A DNA stretch of 51,778 nucleotides from Elusimicrobiota bacterium (lineage in GTDB: Bacteria > Elusimicrobiota > Elusimicrobia > JACQJP01): NCBI GenBank assembly GCA_016204975.1, contig JACQJP010000050.1:1-51778 (forward strand), read 5' to 3'. Under the pieces are notes generated by a model. It was not told the DNA's origin and ran no database searches. It saw nothing but the letters and a program-made list of their open reading frames with translations. The position numbers and the translations under genes were made by a program. Of this stretch, positions 24,196 through 32,798 are shown piece by piece (position 1 is the first letter of the stretch; each line of letters begins with the position of its first letter).

Positions 24196-25509
24196 GTGCA
24201 AGACTTATTTGATTTCTCCAAAAACCGGACCCCCTCCCATATCCCTGCCCCCCTTGCCCGACGCCTGAGCCCGCAGAGGTTGGAGGATTTTGTGGGGCAA
24301 AGGCAGCTCTTTTCCCCCGGCTGTCCCCTGCGCCGGGCCGTGGAGACCGGCGACCTGGACTCCGCCGTCTTCTTCGGCCCTCCGGGGAGCGGAAAAAGCG
24401 CCCTGGCGCGGCTCATCATTCAGGGGACCCGCGCGCAGGCGCAATACCTCAATGCGGTCGGCATAGGGGTGGCCGAGATTCGAAAAATCATTCAAGCGGC
24501 ACAGCTGCGCAGAACCGCCCAAGCCCGGGGAACGCTGCTCATCATAGATGAAATTCATCACTTCAACCGCTCCCAGCAGGACATCCTGCTGCCCAGCGTG
24601 GAGGAGGGAGTCCTCCAGTTCATCGGAATCACCACCGAAAATCCGCATTTTTATCTAAACGCCGCCCTCCTTTCCCGCTTGACGATCTATGAATTCCTCC
24701 CGTTGGAACAAGAGGACTTAGAAAAGATACTGGAGCGCGCCCTGGCACAAAAAATCAAACTCCACCCCCAAGCCCGGGCCCATCTGCTGCGATACGCCGA
24801 CGGAGACGCCCGGAGGCTTCTCAACGCCTTGGAGATCGCGCTCCAAACAGCCGCCCCGGGACCGGACGCAAAAACGATCGAGCTGAAAGCCATGGAGGAA
24901 GCCTGCCAGAAGCGGAGCGTGCGCTACGACAAGACCTCCGATGAACACTACGACCACATCTCCGCCTTCATCAAATCCATGAGGGGATCCGATCCGGACG
25001 CAGCCGTCTACTGGATGGCCAAGATGCTGGAGGCGGGAGAAGATCCCCGCTTTATCGCCCGCCGAATCCTCATCTGCGCCTCGGAGGATGTGGGCAACGC
25101 CGACCCCCAAGCCCTGGGGGTGGCTGCAGCGGCGTTTCAGGCGGTGGAGCTGGTGGGAATGCCGGAGGCCAGAATCCCTCTGGCCCAGGCCGCTCTCTAC
25201 GTGGCCTGCGCTCCAAAATCCAACGCCAGCTACCTAGCCGTGGAAGGCGCCATCCAAGAAGTCCGCAGCGGCCCCCGCCGAGAGGTTCCCAGACACCTGC
25301 GGGACGCCAACCTGGACGCCAAAAGCCGAAGGCACGGGGAAGGGTATCTGTACCCGCACGACTTCCCCGGCCACTTCGTCTCCCAGGAGTACCTTCCAGA
25401 CCCCCGGCCCTTCTACCATCCGACTGACGAAGGTTTTGAAAAAACCCTTCAGGAACGGCTGGCGCGCCGGCGAGCGCTGCGAGCCCGGCCAATATCCGGA
25501 GCTCCGTGA
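24196..25509 (+). CDS. rarA: replication-associated recombination protein (MgsA/RarA AAA ATPase)
   Basis: 437 residues; GTG start 3 nt after zapA. AAA+ clamp-loader-like ATPase acting at stalled forks. Walker A is GPPGSGKS at 61-68, Walker B IIDEIHHFNRSQQD, sensor 1 TTENPHF. The family-specific C-terminal tetramerisation region holds YDKTSDEHYDHISAFIKSMRGSDPDAA and ARRILICASEDVGNADP. The end overlaps tlyA by 4 nt (GTGA). Confidence 0.95.
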   Translation: MQDLFDFSKNRTPSHIPAPLARRLSPQRLEDFVGQRQLFSPGCPLRRAVETGDLDSAVFFGPPGSGKSALARLIIQGTRAQAQYLNAVGIGVAEIRKIIQAAQLRRTAQARGTLLIIDEIHHFNRSQQDILLPSVEEGVLQFIGITTENPHFYLNAALLSRLTIYEFLPLEQEDLEKILERALAQKIKLHPQARAHLLRYADGDARRLLNALEIALQTAAPGPDAKTIELKAMEEACQKRSVRYDKTSDEHYDHISAFIKSMRGSDPDAAVYWMAKMLEAGEDPRFIARRILICASEDVGNADPQALGVAAAAFQAVELVGMPEARIPLAQAALYVACAPKSNASYLAVEGAIQEVRSGPRREVPRHLRDANLDAKSRRHGEGYLYPHDFPGHFVSQEYLPDPRPFYHPTDEGFEKTLQERLARRRALRARPISGAP

Positions 25510-26249
25510 CCCCGCCGGCTCTGAAAAAGAGGGCAGATCAGATACTGGTGGAGCGCGGCCTGGCACAAAGCCGAAAGACCGCCCAGGCTCTCATTCTGGC
25601 CGGAAGGGTCATCCGTCCCCTCTCCCCGGTCCCCTTAAAACCGGGCTCCCTGATTCCAGAAGACTCCCCCCTGGATGTCTCCATGGCCGAGACCTACGTC
25701 TCCCGGGGAGGGGAAAAACTGCGCGCGGCTCTGGAGCATTTCCGGATATCAATTGCCGGCAAGGTCTGTTTGGACGTGGGAGCCTCCACGGGAGGATTCA
25801 CCGACTGCCTGCTCCAGCACGGAGCGAAAAAGATCTATGCGGTGGATGTGGGCCACGGGCAGATGCATCCAAAAATTCGCAACTGCTCCCAGGTACGGCT
25901 TTTCGAGAAGACCAACGCCCGGTACCTGAAGCCCTCCCTCTTTCCAATTCCCCCGGAGCTGGCAGTCATAGATGTCTCTTTTATCTCCCTGCGCAAAGTT
26001 CTTCCGGCGGTCACCCAATGCCTATGCAAACCTGCGGAGCTGATCTGCCTCATCAAGCCGCAGTTTGAAGCAGAGCCCAAACAGATCCGCAAGGGGGTGC
26101 TGCGGGATGAGGCCATCCGGGAAAAAATTCTGAGGGCGCTGGAGGAGTTCGCCCCCTCCCTTTCCTTAGTAAGCCGGGGGACCATTCCCTCGCCGCTGAA
26201 AGGTCCCAAGGGCAACGTGGAAATCCTCTGGCATCTCCAACTTTGTTAA
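25506..26249 (+). CDS. tlyA: TlyA-family rRNA 2'-O-methyltransferase
   Basis: 247 residues with GTG start overlapping rarA. An N-terminal S4 RNA-binding domain (RADQILVERGLAQSRKTAQ, about 5-65) is followed by an FtsJ-like Rossmann methyltransferase (SAM motif VGASTGGFTDCLL, about 85-97; DVSFISLRKVLP; LIKPQFEAEP). In mycobacteria TlyA methylates 16S and 23S rRNA and affects capreomycin sensitivity; many members are annotated as haemolysin for historical reasons. A promoter-like TGTTAAAAT sits in its last codons. Confidence 0.92.
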   Translation: MTPPALKKRADQILVERGLAQSRKTAQALILAGRVIRPLSPVPLKPGSLIPEDSPLDVSMAETYVSRGGEKLRAALEHFRISIAGKVCLDVGASTGGFTDCLLQHGAKKIYAVDVGHGQMHPKIRNCSQVRLFEKTNARYLKPSLFPIPPELAVIDVSFISLRKVLPAVTQCLCKPAELICLIKPQFEAEPKQIRKGVLRDEAIREKILRALEEFAPSLSLVSRGTIPSPLKGPKGNVEILWHLQLC

Positions 26250-26286
26250 AATAGCGTGGGGCATGAACTTGAAAGTTGAAATATGA
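26244..26286 (+). promoter_or_regulatory. extended -10 promoter plus 7-codon leader ORF coupled to the HEAT gene
   Basis: TGTTAAAAT at 26244-26252 is a good extended -10. Ten bases later an ATG (26263) opens a 7-codon frame (MNLKVEI) whose TGA overlaps the ATG of the HEAT gene at 26283 (ATGA). The frame contains the dyad AACTT-GA-AAGTT. It may be a leaderless mini-ORF that loads ribosomes for the downstream gene. Confidence 0.4.
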
Positions 26287-26975
26287 AAATCCGTATTCCG
26301 CTGAATTGGCTGAAGAAGGGAGTCAGAATCCGAATCGGTCCCAAGGCCGCCGGACCCGCCGCTTCAACCGCCTCCCCATCCGGACCGGCACCGTTAAGCC
26401 CCAGCGTGCAGGCGGCCATCACCCGGCGCGACGTCTCGGCCCTTCTGCAGGCTCTCCAGGAGGCCGATCCCTTCGTGCGAGCCATCTCGGCGGAGGTCCT
26501 GGGGCACCTTCAGGCCAAAGAGAGTCTGGATCCGCTGATCCAAGCCCTCAAGGATTTCTCTAAACACGTTCGGCAAAGGGCCGCGATCGCCCTGGGGCAC
26601 CTGGGAGAGCGCAAAGCGGTCCCGGCCCTGATCCAATGCCTGGAGGACCCGGCCGAGGAGGTCCGGGTGACCGTCGCCGGGGTCTTAGGCCACTTAAGAG
26701 ACCGCCTGGCCGTCCCCGCCCTCATCCAGACTTCCAACGACACCAGCCCTCTGATCCGCATGAAAGCCTGCATCTCCCTGGGAATCCTCCAGGACCCAGA
26801 GGCCATCCCCGCACTGTACCATCGCCTGGCCCATGACGAAAACGAGTTGGTGCGCAAATATGCCTGCGAGGCCCTGGCCTCCATCGGACGCCCCGCCATC
26901 GCGGCCCTTCTCGAGGCCCTCAAATACGAGAAGCTCCGCGCCCACGCCGCCCAGGCCCTCTCCAAAATCAAGTAG
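26283..26975 (+). CDS. HEAT-repeat protein
   Basis: 230 residues. After a basic N terminus and a Pro/Ala-rich stretch (about 15-40) come about six HEAT units of the PBS-lyase type, each about 31 residues, with repeated pieces such as VRAISAEVLGHLQAKESLDPL, VRQRAAIALGHLGERKAVPAL, VRVTVAGVLGHL and VRKYACEALASIGRPAIAAL. No signal peptide, so cytoplasmic. Such alpha-solenoids mediate protein contacts; the partner is unknown. Start coupled to a 7-codon leader frame by ATGA. Confidence 0.85.
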   Translation: MKIRIPLNWLKKGVRIRIGPKAAGPAASTASPSGPAPLSPSVQAAITRRDVSALLQALQEADPFVRAISAEVLGHLQAKESLDPLIQALKDFSKHVRQRAAIALGHLGERKAVPALIQCLEDPAEEVRVTVAGVLGHLRDRLAVPALIQTSNDTSPLIRMKACISLGILQDPEAIPALYHRLAHDENELVRKYACEALASIGRPAIAALLEALKYEKLRAHAAQALSKIK

Positions 26976-27137
26976 CCGACAAACACGACCACACGACCGC
27001 TGTACTTCCATCTTAAGAATTGGTACGTTGTCATTAGCGGTTCTTCCCTTGGTGCTTCGTTTTTCCCAACTCGATGCTAGCAAGTCCGGGGAATCGCCTT
27101 AACTCTTTTCAACTATGCTCGGGACATCCTCAGAATT

Positions 27138-27926
27138 TTGAACGCCCGTCTTACAGGCCCTCGGTGGACCCTTCTCATCGCTCTCTCAGGAGGGCTTATG
27201 GCCCTTTCCATAGAACCTCTGGAAGCAGCGCAAATGGAGGTTTCTCTAAGCCTAGGAGGACACAAATCCCAGTTTGAGGGAGCGGGTCCTGGAGACATCG
27301 TCTGGGAGTCCAAACCTACCCACAGCGCTCCTTTTCTATCCTTCACCTCTCTCTATAGACTTAAGCCCCATGGATCGGGGTGGGGAACCTCCTATCAGAA
27401 CCTGCTGGGAAAGTTCGCCTCCGAAAGGATAGGCGGCACGAATCGAACCGATGAAAAACGCACAGAGACCCAAACCCTATCGCTCTATTTTCAAAAACCC
27501 ATCCGCCCCTCCCTGGAGCTCTCCTGGGGAATCCAAGCAATCCTTCAAACCTACGAGTATAAAAACTTCGTTTTGAGCGGCACGGCCCTGCCCGGCCGCG
27601 AGAAGAGGTCTATGACCAGGCTGGGACCCCGGATGGGACTCAGGGGAACCTGGAGAATGCTCCCACAGGTCTCCCTTGACTCCCAGTTCCTATTCTCAGT
27701 TCTGGGGCCTCCCCACCGACCGAGCTTTCTGACGGAATTGGAGGGGGCCGCCTCCCTGCCCATAGGTTCGGACTGGAACATTGAGGCAGGCATAAAATTC
27801 TTCCTGCTGCAACTGGAAAGACACACCCTGGAAATGAACCCGGACGGGTTTGTATTCCAATGGAGACAAGGAACCACCGATGCCGCCATCCCATTTTTGC
27901 GGATCCAAAAGCGCTTTGAATTCTAG
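27138..27926 (+). CDS. exported protein, probable outer-membrane barrel (first of pair)
   Basis: 262 residues from a TTG start, with a signal peptide ending near LEAAQ. The rest alternates short amphipathic strands (MEVSLSLGGHKSQF, QTLSLYFQKPIRPSLELSWG) and ends in Phe (FLRIQKRFEF), a feature of BAM-inserted outer-membrane beta barrels. No family recognised. The 162-bp gap upstream holds TATGCT (about 27114) but no full promoter that I trust. The next gene overlaps the end by 11 nt and has the same layout, so the two are probably paralogues or partners. Confidence 0.65.
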   Translation: MNARLTGPRWTLLIALSGGLMALSIEPLEAAQMEVSLSLGGHKSQFEGAGPGDIVWESKPTHSAPFLSFTSLYRLKPHGSGWGTSYQNLLGKFASERIGGTNRTDEKRTETQTLSLYFQKPIRPSLELSWGIQAILQTYEYKNFVLSGTALPGREKRSMTRLGPRMGLRGTWRMLPQVSLDSQFLFSVLGPPHRPSFLTELEGAASLPIGSDWNIEAGIKFFLLQLERHTLEMNPDGFVFQWRQGTTDAAIPFLRIQKRFEF

Positions 27927-28743
27927 ATTGGGAATCCTCCTTCTGTTTGGCTCCACCCCTGCCCTAGCCCTGCAGACCGAACTCCAATTGGGGTATGCCC
28001 CCTACGGCGAGGTGCGCTATAGAAGTTTCGGAAAAAATTCTCAACGCCTCTCGCAGTACAAAAACTACAATCAGAACAAAAGCCTCCGGGCGCGCCTGCT
28101 CCTTTCCTGGGAAGAAGAAAAAAGCCTGGAGTTGCGCCTCCTGGAAAGCGGGCGAAGTTTCGCCACGGAAAGAGTGGGGGACTACCAAACCGACCAAATG
28201 TCCCAGAGCATGGAGAACCTCTCTCTGCTCTACTCCCAGCCCTTGGCCGAATGGCCCCTGAGATGGCTGGCAGGCGTGCAGTGGATCAAGGAGCAGTGGG
28301 AAAGAACCCGGTTCATCGTCCAGGGGAACTCCGTGGACTCGGCCCTGGACCTTTCCTCGGAAGGAAAACCCCAAGGGGGACTCCGGGAGGAGCTCTCCAA
28401 TCTGGGGCTTCCCCTGGGAGCCCGGATGAGGTGGGGCCGAACCTTTTTTCTGGAAGGGGAAGCCCTCTGGGGATTTCTCCTCGATCCCAGCGACATATTT
28501 TTGGGCTCCGCCCCCTACTCCGGGTTCAGCTACGATTTGGAGATTGCCCTGGGATGGGAGTCTCCAAAATGGCGGATCAGCCTGGGGGCCCTGCGGCACT
28601 TCCACCACATGGCCTCCCCCGCCTCCAGCGAAGGCAAAAAACTAGAGGGGGGGACGCTGGCCCCTGAAGGAGTCTGGGTGGCCTGGCCCGAAAACGAGAC
28701 TCTCTTTCAGGGAATTCTCCTTCAGGCCGCCTACCGGTTCTGA
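27916..28743 (+). CDS. exported protein, probable outer-membrane barrel (second of pair)
   Basis: 275 residues from the TTG at 27916, giving the signal peptide MNSRLGILLLFGSTPALALQ; the open frame upstream to 27850 is inside the previous gene. The mature part has alternating-strand character with many aromatic girdle residues (WPLRWLAGVQWIKEQW, GYAPYGEVRYRSF) and ends QAAYRF, an outer-membrane C-terminal signature. Both barrel genes use TTG starts and start nearly alike (MNARL, MNSRL). Function unknown. Confidence 0.65.
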   Translation: MNSRLGILLLFGSTPALALQTELQLGYAPYGEVRYRSFGKNSQRLSQYKNYNQNKSLRARLLLSWEEEKSLELRLLESGRSFATERVGDYQTDQMSQSMENLSLLYSQPLAEWPLRWLAGVQWIKEQWERTRFIVQGNSVDSALDLSSEGKPQGGLREELSNLGLPLGARMRWGRTFFLEGEALWGFLLDPSDIFLGSAPYSGFSYDLEIALGWESPKWRISLGALRHFHHMASPASSEGKKLEGGTLAPEGVWVAWPENETLFQGILLQAAYRF

Positions 28744-28846
28744 GAAAAAACTCGTCCATCCGGGTCCAAAGGTCCCAGATTGCCGTAGGTCCTTTTTTCC
28801 ATTTTTTTTGCCCCCTTGGCCCATGCCCTCTTTGGCAGGGGCAGGC

Positions 28847-28852
28847 TATAAT
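28847..28852 (+). promoter_or_regulatory. consensus -10 box upstream of exported helical protein
   Basis: A perfect TATAAT at 28847-28852 in the 164-bp intergenic region. No matching -35 at 16-18 bp; TTGGCC at 28816 is too far and TTGGCA at 28832 too close. Transcription would begin near 28859, leaving about 49 nt before the ATG at 28908 with a strong AGGAGG site. The rest of the gap contains T-rich runs (28788-28810), possibly from termination of the preceding gene. Confidence 0.5.
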
Positions 28853-28907
28853 CTTCACACCAGTGAGGACCCGTTGCCGAAAGCAAAAACCAGGAGGAGA
28901 TGAGTTC

Positions 28908-29852
28908 ATGAGAAAACCATTCCTTGTGTTCGTCGGCCTCGCCTTTGCCTTAGCCTTTTCTTTTCAGCCCCAGTCTGCTAAGGCTCAGCGAGAGGAAATC
29001 GCCGATGTCATACTCCAGGCCAATCAAGCCGCTGACGCCGCGAAGGCCCAATGGGATGCCAAAACGTGGGAGGAATTAAAGCGAGACGCAGACTGGGAAT
29101 TGAAGCAACTGAAGGCCATCGCAAGGGAATTGGAAAAACAGGCCAAATCGATCAAGCGGCTTCGGGAAAAAGCATCTTCCAATGACCCCGCCACCTATAC
29201 GGACGGCCTGTTTCTCGCTTCGGGGAGTTTGTCCGATGAGCTCAACACCCTCAAACTTCTGACTCAAGTGGCCGAAGCCGAGATCCGCATTTCCAAAAAC
29301 CTGAAGGACCCGAGGAAACTGGCCAAGGATATTGCCCTGACCCGGAAAATTCAAATAGGATCCGAGGACGCCTACGAGAGTTATAGGTACCTCTTGGAAG
29401 AGGTCCCCAAAGAGGACTTGAATCGGCAAGTGCTGCGCTATTTTGCCGCTTCCTTGGCGGCTTACAAACTTGAGGCGGAATCCACAATTCTGACCCTCTT
29501 GGAAGACGGGACGATCGAAGGGGTCTCCGTCAGATATTCCAACCTGCGCTCCGATTGGGCCATACAGGTGTATGTGCGATGGGTACCCCTGGAACAACAG
29601 GAAGAGCAGTCTAAGAAAACCGACGCCATTCCCTTCCCAGACTACGAGGGAGTTCCTGTGCAGATATGGGTTTCTGCGCCTTTGATCCCGGCATCTTCTG
29701 GATCGTCCGCCAATTCGGGGGCGTCCGCCAGCACCATCAAAGGCCGCCCCTGCAAAAGCTACTGGCCGGCCAGTATGGTTCCCAACGGGGGAAGCAATCC
29801 GGCCCACTCCTCCCACACCGAGATCTATCGCTGTCTGGACTTCAGCCGGTAG
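28908..29852 (+). CDS. exported helical protein, unknown function
   Basis: 314 residues starting at the ATG 28908 behind a strong AGGAGG; a GTG at 28863 in frame is ignored. Signal peptide ends near QSAKAQR. About 70 residues of charged helix follow (ELKQLKAIARELEKQAKSIK), then a mixed domain and a Ser/Gly-rich linker (SSGSSANSGASAS). A short C-terminal part holds two Cys (GRPCKSYW ... YRCLDF) that could form a disulfide in the periplasm. I do not recognise the family. It precedes the large metalloprotease by 32 nt. Confidence 0.65.
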   Translation: MRKPFLVFVGLAFALAFSFQPQSAKAQREEIADVILQANQAADAAKAQWDAKTWEELKRDADWELKQLKAIARELEKQAKSIKRLREKASSNDPATYTDGLFLASGSLSDELNTLKLLTQVAEAEIRISKNLKDPRKLAKDIALTRKIQIGSEDAYESYRYLLEEVPKEDLNRQVLRYFAASLAAYKLEAESTILTLLEDGTIEGVSVRYSNLRSDWAIQVYVRWVPLEQQEEQSKKTDAIPFPDYEGVPVQIWVSAPLIPASSGSSANSGASASTIKGRPCKSYWPASMVPNGGSNPAHSSHTEIYRCLDFSR

Positions 29853-29884
29853 AGTGAGATTGTAAGAGCAGAGGCTCGTAAGCG

Positions 29885-32584
29885 ATGCTGTGTCAAAGTC
29901 TGACAAGAATCCTGCTGATGGGGTGTGCAGTTTCCGTCTGCGGTGCGCAGACTCCCAGCCCAACGGCCCAAGCCGATTTCGGCGCGCTCCATCTGGCTCC
30001 TCTGGCTCAACAGGCTCAGGCCATCCAAGAATCTCAACAATCCCAAAGGGAATTTCTCCGCATCCTGCCGGGAACGCCTCCCAAGCTGGAGATCCCGAAA
30101 GAGTTTCTGGAAAAACCCTTTTTGTCCTCGGTCACTCTGATTAGAGGAACCGGAGAGAAAGGCCTTTACTCTTCCATTCCCTGGGAAAGGCGGGTGATGC
30201 TGTGGTACTTCCGTCTGGCGGGGGAGAAGCTGCACCTAGTTCAGAAAAATACCCTCTTTCGGGCCGAGGAAGGAAGCCCGGAAGAAAGAACCCTCCAGCA
30301 GTCCTTCAGCGACTCCATCCTGACCGTGGCGCCCCAGGCCAAAGATGTGGAAGAAAAGAAGGAGGGCGAAGAAAAGGCCGCCGAGGAAGAGCCGGAAAAA
30401 GAGGCAGGCCCCAGCGAAGCAGCGGAAACGACTCTCGATCCGGAGACATCCTCAGAGGATCAGGCTTATCGAGTCGAGATTGGGGAAATATTTTTGAAGG
30501 ACCTCATCAACCTCCAAGCCCAACTCCAAACAGCCTATCCCTGGTCCAGTTTTCAGCTCGACTCGGAGGCCAGCTACATTGAGGAGGTGAAGAGCTTCGA
30601 TAAAAACATAGAGATTCGCTCCCATTTGGTCTTCTCCAGCAGCCGGGAAAGCGACTCCGTCGCCCTGCCGGATTCCAGAAACATCTCCCTGGTGGTCCAG
30701 TTCAGCCTATCGCAACTCCCTCAAGATCCCTCCTTCCGGTCCAGACCCGCGGACGAACGCGTGGGGCATTTCCTGCATTTCTATCAAGACCTCTCGGCAC
30801 CGGAGCTTCAGGCTCGCCTCGAGCCATACGCCTATTCCATCGGACGCTGGCACCTGGAAAAGAAGGTCCCTGGGGAGGCGCTCTCGGAGGCGGCAGACCC
30901 CATCGAGGTGTGGATTCAGGACAACATCCCGGAAAGATTCCGGGGACCCATCCGAAACGGCATCTTGGCCTGGAACGCGGCCTTTGAGGCTATCGGGCTC
31001 AAAAATGCCATCGTCATCCGGGAGGTAGCGGAACTTCCCGAAGAGGAGAGGATCCGTTTCGATCCCGCCGACGCCGGCTACGACATCGTGGTGAGCTGGT
31101 TTACAGGCGTGGGTGCGGACGCCGCCTTCGCCCAGGGCCCCATGCGGATCGTCCCCTTCACCGGCCAAATCTACAACGCGGCGGTCTTTTTCAGCGACGC
31201 CTTGGTCCGCGTGGTCGCTCCGCGAGAAAAGCTCGCCCCACAACCTGCGCCCACCTCTGCGGCCGGATTCTCCGAAACAGATTTTCTGGAGCAAGCCATC
31301 TCCCAGGCGGCCTTCGCTCTCTCGGTACTAAAGGCCAGAGGGGACCTGGCCCCCGAGGACGAAAAAAAATTCGTAGAGGAGTGGGTCACCTTCGTCGCCG
31401 CGCATGAGTTCGGACACACCCTGGGCCTGCGGCACAACTTCAAGGCCAGCCTCTATCCCGCCGAGGGATATATCTCCAACTCGGTCATGGACTACCTGCC
31501 TCCCCGGTTCGCTGCCCCCCAAAGCCCACAGGGAAGCTTCTGGCAGACGCAGGTGGGCCCCTACGACCGCTTTGCCATCGAGTATGCTTATAGACCTCTC
31601 CAAGGGCAAACTCCGGAGGAGCGCAAAAAAGAGTTGGCGGCCATCGCTTACAGAAGCTTCGCAAATCCTACCCTCTTGTACGGTACCGACGAGGATGCGG
31701 ACGGCGCGGATCCCGAAGCGGCGCGCTGGGATCTAGGAGCCGATCCCGTAGCCTTCGCCGAGTCCCGATTCCGGTTGGCCGCAGAACTCCTCAGAAGAAT
31801 CGAGGAAAAAGAACCCACCCCGGAGGAAGGCTATGCCTCTGTGCGCAGGGACTTTGAATTGGCCCTTTTCGAATACCGCCGAGCCCTCAACCCAATCCTG
31901 AGGTGGGTGGGGGGAACTCTGACCTCCAGAGACCGACCGCAAAAGGTGCCGGAACGCCTCCCCCTGGAACCCGCCTCTGCGACCCGGCAGAGGGAGGTCC
32001 TGGAGTTTTTGGCCCGGAATGTCTTTGAGACGCAGGCCTTTGAGCTCCCAGCCGGCCTTTTAAGGAGGCTCGGCCAGGAAAGGCTGGGCACCCTGGAGGA
32101 ACCCTATCCCGCCGGCTCCCCCTATCCGTTGGCCGAGTGGCTGCTTTCCTTTCAAAAAACGGCGCTGCGCCAACTCCTGAGCCCAAACACGCTGGCTCAA
32201 ATCCAGCGGAACCAGCTCCTTTCCGACCACCCCCGATGGGCTCTCGGACCGGAGGAGATTTTCGACTCGACGGAGAAGGCGATCTGGAGCGACCTGGACC
32301 TTAAGCGCTCCTCCCTCTCCATATCTCTATTTGAAAGAAACCTCCAGAGGGAGCACGTCAACACCCTGATTGCACTCTATGGCTCCTCCGCACCATCCGA
32401 CGCCCTCGCCTTGGCCAGGGAGAGCCTCAGCCGCCTCGATGAAAAAATCGAGAAGGCCCTCAAGAACTCCCGCCCCGACCGAACAACCCGGGCGCACCTC
32501 GTGGAACTCCAAAACCTCATTCGGAAAGCTCTGGAAGGTGACGCCAGACCTCAAGGTTCCGGCCTAGTCCTGCGCCCCCTCTAG
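29885..32584 (+). CDS. exported zinc-dependent metalloprotease
   Basis: 899 residues. The N terminus (ILLMGCAVSVCGAQ) is a signal peptide, possibly with a lipobox Cys. An N-terminal beta-rich part, an acidic insert (KKEGEEKAAEEEPEKEAG, about 155-180) and the catalytic domain with the metzincin-type site HEFGHTLGLRH (His507, Glu508, His511, His517) follow. The sequence after it, NFKASLYPAEGYISNSVMDYLP, matches the DUF5117/DUF4953 zinc protease group. Such enzymes are periplasmic or surface-located; substrates are unknown. A repeat element begins 23 bp after the stop. Confidence 0.85.
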   Translation: MLCQSLTRILLMGCAVSVCGAQTPSPTAQADFGALHLAPLAQQAQAIQESQQSQREFLRILPGTPPKLEIPKEFLEKPFLSSVTLIRGTGEKGLYSSIPWERRVMLWYFRLAGEKLHLVQKNTLFRAEEGSPEERTLQQSFSDSILTVAPQAKDVEEKKEGEEKAAEEEPEKEAGPSEAAETTLDPETSSEDQAYRVEIGEIFLKDLINLQAQLQTAYPWSSFQLDSEASYIEEVKSFDKNIEIRSHLVFSSSRESDSVALPDSRNISLVVQFSLSQLPQDPSFRSRPADERVGHFLHFYQDLSAPELQARLEPYAYSIGRWHLEKKVPGEALSEAADPIEVWIQDNIPERFRGPIRNGILAWNAAFEAIGLKNAIVIREVAELPEEERIRFDPADAGYDIVVSWFTGVGADAAFAQGPMRIVPFTGQIYNAAVFFSDALVRVVAPREKLAPQPAPTSAAGFSETDFLEQAISQAAFALSVLKARGDLAPEDEKKFVEEWVTFVAAHEFGHTLGLRHNFKASLYPAEGYISNSVMDYLPPRFAAPQSPQGSFWQTQVGPYDRFAIEYAYRPLQGQTPEERKKELAAIAYRSFANPTLLYGTDEDADGADPEAARWDLGADPVAFAESRFRLAAELLRRIEEKEPTPEEGYASVRRDFELALFEYRRALNPILRWVGGTLTSRDRPQKVPERLPLEPASATRQREVLEFLARNVFETQAFELPAGLLRRLGQERLGTLEEPYPAGSPYPLAEWLLSFQKTALRQLLSPNTLAQIQRNQLLSDHPRWALGPEEIFDSTEKAIWSDLDLKRSSLSISLFERNLQREHVNTLIALYGSSAPSDALALARESLSRLDEKIEKALKNSRPDRTTRAHLVELQNLIRKALEGDARPQGSGLVLRPL

Positions 32585-32607
32585 TTGACCATCCGGAATA
32601 TATATAA

Positions 32608-32785
32608 CCGGACTTTTGCAAAGATATTGAGAAGGGGACTGGCCGGGGATTGCCTGAAGAAAACCGTGTTTTGTCTGGCATACTGCATGCAGCCAGACAA
32701 AATGCCGGAGCGAGGCTGCGATGCCGAGCGTTTTTCGGAAGGCAACCCCGGACAGGACCCCCAACTCCTTTTTGCAAAAGTTCAG
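32608..32785 (+). mobile_element. MITE-like element, copy 2
   Basis: 178 bp, same orientation as copy 1. Ends CCGGACTTTTGCAAA and TTTGCAAAAGTTCAG, flanked on both sides by TATAA (32603-32607 and 32786-32790), a perfect 5-bp target duplication. The second stem is CCGGGG-A-TTGCC with GGCAACCCCGG and the inner hairpin is TTTTGTCTGGC/GCCAGACAAAA. The right-hand duplication creates TATAAT 7 bp before the leuS start. Confidence 0.9.
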
Positions 32786-32798
32786 TATAATAGGAACC

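Noticed and set aside
32721-32798. N-terminal extension of LeuRS
   Set aside because: Codons lie within the repeat element; LeuRS homology begins only after it.
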